64,000 bases of DNA from contig NW_019091417.1 in NCBI RefSeq assembly GCF_001949145.1, positions 794,321 to 858,320 on the forward strand, read 5' to 3'. How positions within the stretch are numbered: position 1 is the stretch's first letter; each line of letters starts with the position of its first letter. The notes below the pieces were generated by a model. The model saw nothing but the letters and a program-made list of their open reading frames with translations, did no database searches and was not told where the DNA came from. The DNA comes from Acanthaster planci (Eukaryota; Echinodermata; Asteroidea; Valvatida; Acanthasteridae). Both the position numbers and the translations under genes were made by a program. Positions 26,328 through 36,900 of this stretch are shown one piece after another.

Positions 26328-26624
26328 CATTTCAGACAGGCGTTCTGGAACCAGTAAATTTTGAATTAAGCATTGCGAAGGTTTGACGTCTGAAACAATT
26401 AGGAGCGACCAGTTATATTAGCATGTGAAGGATTGATACATGAAGACGCTCGGAACAGCACCAGAGCGACCAGGTTTCAGACGTTGCTCTTTTCATGGGA
26501 TGTACCCAATGAAAATGTGTATGTATTGAGTCTGTCTCTCTGAAACTAAAGTTCAGTTGGATCGACCCGGGTCGCTCTTAATTCTATTTGGTTCAGTGTG
26601 ACCACAGAATGCCGGTCTGAAATG
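26328..26624. mobile_element. MITE-like element, CCATTTCAGAC termini
   Basis: Terminal inverted repeats of 21 nt (26328-26348 and 26604-26624) match at 19 positions. The 297-bp interior is non-coding and has repeated GAGCGACC/GGTCGCTC motifs in both orientations. A related single end occurs at 13978-14038. Confidence 0.6.
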
Positions 26625-27447
26625 GGTGTAAGAGTAAAGGCAGATGACAAATTGTTGCACTGAAAATAAAAAGGGCAAACGACTGTTTTAAGGCCATAAA
26701 CATGATTTTCTAAAAAGTGCACTATTGCTACGTTTGACATGACCTGAAGACATCAGAACTTACCACATACATTAATGTTTACTCAAAGCATTAGGTTCAA
26801 ATGTGACAAAGATTAAACATGAAAATACACTCTTTGGAACAATTTTCAGAAGGCCCTCATGAATGCTGGCTTCTTTGTGTTTCAAATGATCAAGGTGATC
26901 TTGAGGTAAAAACATATAATCAGGCTAAGTCCATTGTAACTAGGGAAATGGCAGAAGTTAATTTAAGATTACCAACTGTTAACTGCACTTTAGGTTTGAT
27001 GTGCACCCTGATGTTAAATTGTCAACATGTATCAAATACAAGCAGTATGTACCTCTACGAGGAATCACATCTTGATTTTTACCAAAGACACAAATATAAT
27101 GAATAACACTTGTTTACATATCATTGAAAATCCAATATTTGTTAAAAATGTCCAAATGAATGCAGGTAATCTAAGTATACTTTCTTAACCCCTCTATTTG
27201 GTGACTGAATTGAGTGGTAAGTAGGAAACATGAAGACTTTTTTTAGCATGCTCAAACTCTGGCCTGCTGATATAGTTATTACTGAAATTGTCAAAACAAC
27301 TAAAAATGGACAAAACTTATACACCTGCATTAGAATAATCTGGCTGGATAAACTGGATCAGATGAAAACAACTGTTGCTGTTTCTATCAAAATAGAGACT
27401 GAAAGTGGCTTATAATGGCTTAATAGCCTAAAACATACCAACATTGC

Positions 27448-27529
27448 GCTTTGTTTACAGGACCGCTTTCCTATGGGGGCTTGATGGATCATGTCCCTTC
27501 GCATAGGAAAGTGATCATGTAAACAAAGC
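27448..27529. mobile_element. Compact foldback MITE, GCTTTGTTTACA ends
   Basis: 28-nt arms 27448-27475 and 27502-27529 match at 25 positions around a 26-nt loop. The right terminus shares CATGTAAACAAAGCATGACA with the element at 47201-47295, so the two belong to one family. Confidence 0.65.
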
Positions 27530-30230
27530 ATGACACCATTATGTTACAAGTCTGTTAATTAATGTACAGGTTATGCGGATCAAACAGACCACGTGCATAC
27601 CCCACTTCTGCCCGGTCTGGGACCTTAACTTCTCTGATGGCTCAAACCTGACAAAATCCACTTGTCGGGTAGACAACCACTTGTAAATCTTGCAATGACT
27701 GTAACAAGTGGCAGGCACGTTGGACTAATTGCACAATGTAGGTGGCACTGTACAGTAAACAGTCAGGATATGCTACCAAGCACTATTCAAACAGCACTAC
27801 ACCTGTAAAAATACAGTGACTTTCAGGGCACCATGTGACATTGTTTGCATATATCATTTACACAGTCATCTTCCACAACAGTTCAAAGAATATTGTCCTG
27901 GGCGAAACGTAACCCATCATGTCACCTGGTTTGTGATGGCACATCTTAGTTTTGGAGATTTCTGCTTCTGCTGAGCTTCAGCAATGCAAACTGTTACAGT
28001 TAATGTACATGTACAAATAGCTGCATTTGGCAGTTGCGAGCAATCAGAGGCGTAAAAGTTGCTTAGTGCTAGATCTTCTGCAAGTGTACACAAGGCGCTG
28101 ATATCTAACAAGAAGCCATTGTGAGCCCAGCCTGGCTGGAGGATAATGCTTTAAACACAGCAGTAACCAAATGCAATGACCCAAAAAAATATGATTAGGA
28201 CATTCAGTGTTGTGGCCTAAATCAACGACCTAAACAGCAAAGGATATATATGCATCCAGGCTACTTTGTAGTTAATTTCTGCTTTCAAAGAAAACACACT
28301 TCTTTTTAACATTCAGCAGTTTGCATACCTGATTTCTTTGTCAATTAAATAACGGAAAGACACTAACATGCAACTGAGAGAGCTCAGATTTCTTTTGCCA
28401 CAGTACTACATTTTTGGTAAGCAGAGCGCTTAAGAATACAGACACAGCCTTTAAGTGTGAACTTCCATGTGACCAATTGAGACAGGACCACTGATTTGAC
28501 CATCATGGTGTCTGCATGGCCTTGCAAATCAAAGGAATGTCACTTCTCTCTCATCAATCATTATCTGAGGGAATAAAATAAGAAAACAAATGGAGCGCAT
28601 TAAATAAATAGATGGGCTCAGCAGTTGTCGACAGCAATGTGAATTAGTGAACAAAGATGGCACCAAATCTTTCATGTACACACCGTGCTGTTCTCTTTAC
28701 ACCCCTGCAAAATGGAAATCCTTTTTAAGACACAAACCAATACAGCTACTGAAGAAGGATAACTACACAAAACCGAAAACACAAATGCCTGGAAGCAAAC
28801 AAATGAAAGGTAACATGGACCATGCTTGAAACCTACAAAACCAGACAATACACACCAGCAGCCAATTGAACCAAACTCTATTCAATGGTGTAACTTCACT
28901 TACGCCACACTTTATTGTGTAAGTTGTACAACACGTTCAGCAAAATTTTATGAAGCTCATGCACTGTACATGTAGAAGTCCAAGACTTACGCAAGAAATT
29001 ATGGCATGCCCTACAGAATTATTCAGGTGGCATAAGTTGCACCGAAAACATTGAGAATGAACAATTCAACTGACTAATTGTGTTTCGTTTTAAGGCTCAT
29101 TACTGTATAACTTTCTGATGAGGAAAAGACAAAATTGTTTTCCAAATAGCGGGCGGAGGTGATTAAAAGAAATATACTGTAATCCAAACATGCACAGCTA
29201 GGCAACCTTTCGTGAAATCAACCCTACATGTATGTACATTGCACAGCTACATGTATGGCACATATTTATGGCCCAAGGCTTACATAAGGGGCAAAGTTGC
29301 ACCAAGTTCAGGAAATTTACGGCCGTGTTTTATCCAGGCTTAAAATATCTAGCCATTCTGTCTTATAACCTGTCTGTGCCCGGCAAAATTTGCAGAAACT
29401 GACAACCCTTGGTGTAATATCTGAGCCAATGCTTCCATTGCGCCCAACGCCTTGGATTGAAATCTCAAGATTTATCAAACAGTGTTAAAGACTTGTGAGA
29501 AAAAACATGGGGGTTTGAGAAGTTTGAAAGAGCCAAAAAAAAATTGCCTGTCCTTAGGACAGGCGGACAAGTGGCTGGATGTGACACTGATGAATGTAGT
29601 GTCTCTCACACAGTCTGGTAAGATCAGAACAACCATGGAAGACAGATCTGTTCATCGGGAGGAGCAAACAATACCACCTTATATAAATTGTAAACTGCCA
29701 GGGCACTACACTGCCTAGTGCAAGAACTTAGCGTGGCCAGTAAATTACAGATTCAAAACACTTGGAGTGTGGCAAAGTCAAGGTATGAAGGCCAGTGGCA
29801 TTAGCATACATGGCGATGGTGAGACCTTGATGTGCAACTACTGCAGACATACTGCGTAGTTTTCAATGATACTCGTGACAGCAAACATTCAAGTGAACAT
29901 TCAGCCAAATGATCCCAACTTCAGCATAGGATACTCACGGAATACAACCAGCAGGTAATACATAAGTCTGAAATGGAATGGCTGAGGCATTTCACTCTAA
30001 AAGTTGTTTAGAAATACTGGACAATCAAGCTTTATGTAATAGTGGAAACAGTTTGAGTGCATGCGCAGTGAGCATGGTATTGGTGACATCTATGAATTAA
30101 CTTGGATGAGCGTAAATTTACAACCCTTTCTCATTGTAGAAATAATGTCAGCGATGACAGAAAAATTACAACCATGCAAAAAGCTAAAAGGGCAGAGTGA
30201 ATCCTGCTACAAAGTTATATGAGACATTCG

Positions 30231-30405
30231 GCACAATTTGATGTCCTCAGAGCAACATTATTCCTTGCTCCACACAAAAAATTTTTGGCGGAGAGGTTTT
30301 AGTATTTATAGAACACTAGCACAATGTGACGTCCTCAGAGATACATTATTGCTTGCTCCATACAGGAAATCTGTGGTGGAAAGGTTTTGGTAAAATAGGA
30401 AACTA
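30231..30405. repeat. Diverged tandem duplication, about 88-bp period
   Basis: Two copies start at 30231 and 30319, sharing GCACAATkTGAyGTCCTCAGAG, CATTATT, CTTGCTCCA and GGTTTT blocks. It lies downstream of the NEK1 stop, probably in the 3' UTR. Confidence 0.65.
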
Positions 30406-30611
30406 GCTACAGTTCAGTCAAGGCAAAAAATGAAGTTTGCAATGTGGACGTGAAAGACTTTCCTCAAAGCTACAAGCTAAATGGCTGACTACATTTCTAT
30501 GTGTCCACCAACTAGATGAAAGTCAGGAAATGAGTTGTATAACTGTTTGTAACTTACCACAGATTGAGTTTATGATTAAAGGAAGAGCAAACAAACCGTG
30601 TTAGCACTGTA

Positions 30612-30617
30612 TTTATT
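30612..30617 (-). terminator. Candidate NEK1 polyadenylation signal
   Basis: TTTATT on + equals AATAAA on -, about 360 nt past the NEK1 stop. Plausible by distance only. Confidence 0.3.
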
Positions 30618-30974
30618 AAGAGATACAAGATAACTTGTAAAGTGCAATCGTGCAAATGATGCTGATGAGAATCACGTCGGAGATCTGCCCTTCAGGGCAG
30701 ACTTCATTTACAAAGATATGACATAAATCTCCAGGAAATATGATTAGGCTGCGGAGGACTCCTCTAGTTCCTTCCACAGTTCATAAACTTCCAGGTAATA
30801 TTTGAGTTGAAGTCCCTAAAAAACTGAATTCAAGTCCATCAAGAAGTGGACTTGAGTTCAGGACTTGGAGTCTTACAACACTGTCTCTCTATGGCAGCTA
30901 CTACAGCCGCTGGCTAACTAGAAGTCCTTACCAGCTAGACAGTGATAACAAAGACATTGCCAACTGGGGCTGAG

Positions 30975-33900
30975 TTACTGACCTTCAGTGTATGCGCCAT
31001 CAGCCATGACTAGTTGGAGTATCTTAGTGTAGAGATGCTCTTGACCTTCAGCCAGGATGCTGCCTATCACTTTGGTGCCTTGCTCTATATCTTCATCTTC
31101 ATCCTCGTGAATGGCCTGAGATGAAGTCAAGACATGGCTAGACATCAGATGCACAACAGACATTGGGGCTCATTATATCAGCTCTACTATGTGAAATAAA
31201 ATTCCCAAACAGGTGCAAAAGTGAGAGAGGATTTTAACCAGACTCCAAAAAATATCACACTAAACTCAACTTTCTTGAGTAGCAATACCTATTGTCTTCA
31301 TGGCCATCTAGTGACTGCAGCAGCTTGGATATTGTAAGCAGTCCTGTCCTCTGCTAGTTTTGGTCATACTATCAACAGCTTAACACACTGTAGACTTGGA
31401 ATGTCCAGGTCAAGCAAGGCCTTTCCCTTGGTCTATCTAAGCCAGGTTGGGCGGGGGGGGGAATCTATGAGAGAAGTGGCTTGCACAACTTCTTTGACAT
31501 GCTGATAAAACCTAACCCTACACAGCTGATCTACATGATGACCTCAATTTGACCTCTAGTCCGTCCCAGCCACTGCCTCTACCTGTATGGACTTGTACGC
31601 CTTGATGAATGTCTCACACCCTAGTTCCTTCTCCAACTGTAGTCTAGATTCCTCCAGTCGACTGAAGAGACTCTCGCTGTCACCGTCCCCCTCGCCATCG
31701 GTGCCATCGCCTGTGCCAGGTTAGAGACAGACCCCGAATGGCTAATGTTATGTTTTGTTCAAATGTTGCTGACTGCTGGCAGAGAAGGTGATTTCACATT
31801 GACCTGGGCCTAATTTCATGGCACTGCTTAACAGCGAATTTTGTGTTACATAGCCTTCGAGTTGACAGTTAGGCAGTAAGGCATAGTAGAAGTAAGTTTG
31901 ACCCTGTCAGAACATGTTGATTAATGTAAAATCATATTGAAATAGGAGGATTTGGGACCGTTAGATTGGCTATATGGGTAATTCCAGAAATCAGGGATCC
32001 AAAAGTGTGACATTTTTGTGTCCCTGTTATATCTGACCTTTCTTATTTGACATGGAAATATCACCAGAATTGATTTCAAACTATTACTATTTGTTTGGCA
32101 GGTAACTTGCATTAATTCATCACTCTTGGAAATTAAAAAAAAGTGTTCTGAACTTACAAAATCATATGTCAAATGTGACAGGGACACACACAAAAATGGA
32201 CCCCTAATTTCTGGAATTACCCATATACTAGTAGGTAATGTAACACTACAAATCTCCACGGACACAACTATGTGCTTAGCACTTCCCTACCTTCCTTGGA
32301 ATAGTCATTTAAGCATGAGTAATAGTTTATGCTGTAGTAAGCACAACTTTCTCTACGATATTTGACCCATAGCTCCATACGACTACATGTATTTCCATAA
32401 ACTGACAAAATAATGAACCTATCCACTGAGCAGAGACTTTTTGCTATGAAGATAAGACTAGAAGGTTATTACTTTGAAGTACCTTGAAATCTGTTTTAAA
32501 AATCTCTAGCATTTGCATGCACTTGTAAAGGCGCATACAGGTCCAAACCAGTAGAGTTTATGTCATTTGCTGTGTATAACTACATGTATACAGAGTCAAC
32601 ATTCAAGGGAGATTCTGTCACCCTGAGACACATTACCACGAGACATTAGCTCTGATGTTATTATCTGATAATTAATGAATTGGCATTTTCTTTACAAAAA
32701 CTGTCTTTGGCTTTTATAAAATGAACTAGTAATTTTGTTTTTGACATCTGGAATTAGAATTTGAGCGACGTCATTTAAATCTCCACACAATGCATTACAT
32801 ACCCGAGTCCCAATCCTCATTGATGGGTTTACTCTCTCCAGACTCATTACCATCAGCTATATCATCTTCATCCTCGCCGCCCTCTGCTCCTACTGGTGAT
32901 GAGGACTTGGACGACCTCTCATCTGACCCTCTAGGCGACCCCTCATCCTCCCTATTGGCAAGCCCTGCCTGATCCTCTGCATCTGAATGTTACAAATTGG
33001 GATGAGGTATAGTGGTTTCTAAACACGACAGACAAGACATTACGATGTGACCAGTTTTGCTTGGGTCGTGAGAAGAGACGGCTGGTCATGTAGCATTGAC
33101 AGAACAAAATGCAAGACATAAGAAACATTTCAAAAAGGCATACAAATGTTTCTTACTACTTCAAGAGCAACAGCTGCAATTTTAAAATACATAATGCTCT
33201 TGAATGTACCCTGTGTTCAGTGGTCTAGCCGTGGTGGGCAGTGCTGGGCGGCACCACCCAGTACTGTAAATTTCTGCCCTACTCAGCACGGATTTTCAAA
33301 AAAATTAAATGAAATATTGCTGAAAATGTACGAATTTAATCATATTTCAAGCTTACAGAGTCACATTTTTGCACTACTTTGCAATTTTAAACAAGTAAGT
33401 AAAGATCTAAGAAACATATTTCCCATTTTCTTCGTATCAAATCAGCCGCTGATTGCAAGAGCATTATTGTAAACATGCCTTCAGGATGACGTAGGGGGAA
33501 ATCCCTTCTGGGATTCCCTTAAAAACCAACCTTTGGGCTGTGAGAGCTCTGCTCGCTACGTTTGGTAATCCAAAAATTTACCCGGCACTAAAATGGTCAT
33601 AGCTATAATACTGCCTGTGTTTTAAAAATACATTTTGTAATCAATCCTAATTGTGACTGCTAAATAAAGTGAGCCAGCTTCAAATGTAGAGCAGCTCCAA
33701 AGAGGATAATTTTCAAACTTAGCAAGATGGGAATAAATTTTCAAATGACCAGGGCCTGCAGCCTTTTCAGTCTTGAATCCTCTTAGTTCATTTTACCTGT
33801 TGCTTCCAGGATGCTCTTCATGGATTCTACTAGACTTCTGTATTCTTCATCGTCATCACCATCAGCTTCATCTCTTCAAGAAAAAAAAAGGAAGACAGGG

Positions 33901-36900
33901 CTGGACATGAAAGTCAATCTCTTCCTCCCGACCTAACTCTGCCCTAACAGGCACCCTGACAGACCAGGGACGAGGAAGCACAAATCTGCTAGGGTGTTCT
34001 CACCCATGGCATGCACCTTGGAGGGGAACCGAACCCATCTAGCGAGCACACACTGCAACCCAACGCATTTGAGCACTGCCTAGGCGGGCGGGGGGGGGAG
34101 CTCAATCGGGGTTCACTACCTTAACAAGGGCTGCAAGCACCGCATGTGTTGGTGGGAGGTACACCAAACTAAAGAGAAGATAGTAAAAAATACCCTTGGG
34201 GTTTCCCCCTTTCACCATGTTACAAGGACGCTACAGCTGGGTGAGAAACCAGTACAAAAAGCATTCTGTCAATGAGTGTAAACATTGTGCCCATGGTGAA
34301 AAAATGAACCCCTTACAATGCTGACCACTGTGCCAATCAGGCTATTTCACTTGTTTAATCTCAAACGAGCTGTTTTCTTTTAATCTCTTCACATCTAGGG
34401 AGGGCTGAGCCTGTTTTTTGAGGAAGATGTGTTCAGGCTTCCTGCATCTAAAGGACAATTAAATTCCATGACTTTGCCATGACCAAATTATGATAATCCA
34501 TGACCCAGTAACACAAGTTCATGGAATATTCTGACTTTTAAAAATGTGAATAAACTCATGCATTGTAAGCACTTATTTCTGATGATAAAAATCTCACATA
34601 GCGTTTCTTTTTTAATTCCATGACTCTCCATGACTTAAGTCATTTTTACAAGATTCCATGACTTTTCCAGGCCTGGAAAACAAGAACAATTTTCTACGAT
34701 TTTTTATAACTTCCAGTCTGCGTGAACCCGGCACGTCGTCATAAGGTGTTACGACAACAGCAAGTCTAAAATGGTGACAAAATTAAAATGGCGGAAAAAT
34801 CTGTCATGGTTCAGGGCAATGTAAACTATGCTGTAATGATATCATAAAATGTACACCCCCAGCCTTTCTTTGTTGATGTCCTGCCAATGGTTGGCAGTTC
34901 TTACCCTCCATCGTCGGCATCAACATCATCCTCTCCGTCCTCAGTCGAGTCTTCCTCATCCTCAGACTCATCCACATCCTGAACCTGTAGGTCAGCTAGC
35001 TCAAGCTCCAAGGTCCTGGCAGCTATTTCCATTGTCTGCTTCTCCACCTCAAAGAACGGGTTCAGGGCTAGCGTGGTGCGGAAGAGCTTGCTGAGGTCTG
35101 GCATGGAGCATGTCCTCAAAATCTGGCATGCGGAAAGCAACATGGACAAGTTTCAGAGCCGGGGTGGTGTGACAGCTTGCTGAGATCTGGCATGCAGGGG
35201 GCATGTCCTCAGAAACGAATTTGGGCAGGACAAGATTTCAGTCACATTAAACATAGGAAGGTTTCAGGGTTGGGATGGCATGACAGCTTGCTATGATCTG
35301 GCATGGGACATGTCCTCAGAATGTGACATGCTGCAGGTAAGATACAATGAAGGATGGGTTCAGGGCTCAACTGGTATGGGAGGGCTTACTGGGGACCAAC
35401 ATGGAACATGTCCTGATCAGATTTGTGCAAGGCAATATTTCAGTCATATTAAGTAGGATCTTTACACACACACAAGTGTGAGTTTGTTTCTGCATGCAAT
35501 TGGGGACCCTGAACAATAGAGGACAAGAAGGTCCCCGATTGACAGAAGGTCCCCGATTGACAACTGTGTACAAAACATATGGGTGGTCTTCTAAAAAAGT
35601 TAAAGTACGAACAATAGAGGAACAACAGGGGGTCCCCAGTTGCAGGCAAATACATTAACGTGTGTATTTGCCTGCAACTGGGGACCCCCTATTGTTCCTC
35701 TATTGTTCAGGGTCCCCAATTGAATGCAGAAACAAACTCAAACACACAGACACATCAAATGGAAGTTTCTTCAGAGTACTTGTTTGTGATTAAGTGTAGG
35801 CCTATGTTGGGCATGAGATCTGAGGAAGAGACAAGAAAACCTGGAATCCTTAAAGAAGACTGACATGGAGTGAAAGCAAAACAAAGGAGCCCCACTTGAC
35901 AAGTAAAGATTTACAACTATTATCCTCTAAATACTAAACGTGCAACTGTACGAGCCATGGAAGGTTGTCATATACTGTACGATTGTACTTCCCTTTTACC
36001 TTAGCATCAGTGTCAAAGTTCCCTGTTTCTAGTCCTTCAACAACATCGGATCTGTTAGCCGTCTTGTACCTGAAACCAAAAGCCAACAAAAACTACTGAA
36101 GAAACTCTTGTTTTTTATCAACAACACGGAGCAGTTATTGCTATCCTAACTCTACCAAAGTTTTCAACTCCTTAAATGGAGAAGGTGGTACAGGTGAGCA
36201 ACTACAGGTGAGGGAAGACTTCAGTTAAGACAACAGATATGTCACTGGCTCTAGAAAAATGTGTGATAAGTCACCAGATTCAGGTTAGGAGTTTTTGATA
36301 TGGCTGGATTCTGCACATCAAAAGCTACAATTTGATATATGAATGACCCCTGTAGTGCGCCACATTCCGAAGATATATAGACGTTTGTATATCCACATTT
36401 TCAGATTCAATAAGAGCACTTTTCGAGAAAATGCTCATAAAGTGTAACGCTTGGAAACACAATACTATGTAGGATCAATTTTTCATCTTTATTCATCAGT
36501 ATCCATGTTTGTACTCACAAACTCTGAAAATATAAATATTATAGAAACTATTAAAGGAAAAAAACCCCAAAATCACATTTCCGAAGAAATCTTGCCCTTG
36601 AGCTCCAAATAGAATGAGCCATTACGTGTTTTGGCATTCCGCAACTTAACCTTAACCGCCCAAAACCTGCCATACTCCAACAGGTTTTGGCAGGTTTGGT
36701 ACCGCACCTGAGGAACTTGTTGAATTTTGTGAGACTTGGGATGGAAGGCCCGGGGAGATGGTGTTGGATTCTGTGTGAGTTGGAACACACAGGGGTCACT
36801 GTCTGCAGTGTCTGGCTTGCTNNNNNNNNNNNNNNNNNNNNNNNNNNNNNNNNNNNNNNNNNNNNNNNNNNNNNNNNNNNNNNNNNNNNNNNNNNNNNNN

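Larger units (their letters stand above)
23378..30974. other. 7.6-kb interval between channel 5' end and NEK1 stop, no recognised coding exon
   Basis: Only short chance ORFs. The left part is upstream of the channel gene; CACATCACGTGATC (E-box core CACGTG) at 23774-23787 recurs at 22488-22501. The middle holds tRNA-like SINE heads (24361-25165) and poly-G/C tracts near 25670. Further right are three inverted-repeat elements (26261-26292, 26328-26624, 27448-27529) and a diverged tandem duplication (30231-30405). The right end is probably NEK1 3' UTR on the minus strand. Confidence 0.5.
30975..36069 (-). other. NEK1 conserved C-terminal acidic region exons
   Basis: Seven exons carry [16 protein letters not shown] then [16 protein letters not shown], long Asp/Glu runs, [20 protein letters not shown] and the terminal [11 protein letters not shown]...VMADGAY block. 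Order and content match the vertebrate NEK1 C-terminus, the best conserved stretch outside the kinase. Confidence 0.85.

Noticed and set aside
35147-35425. Additional working NEK1 exons
   Set aside because: Copies have frameshifts, a stop and no good CAG acceptors; only the 35122-34905 exon is intact.
35480-35739. CRISPR array or bacterial repeat
   Set aside because: Repeats are inverted, not regularly spaced, and the genome is clearly eukaryotic.
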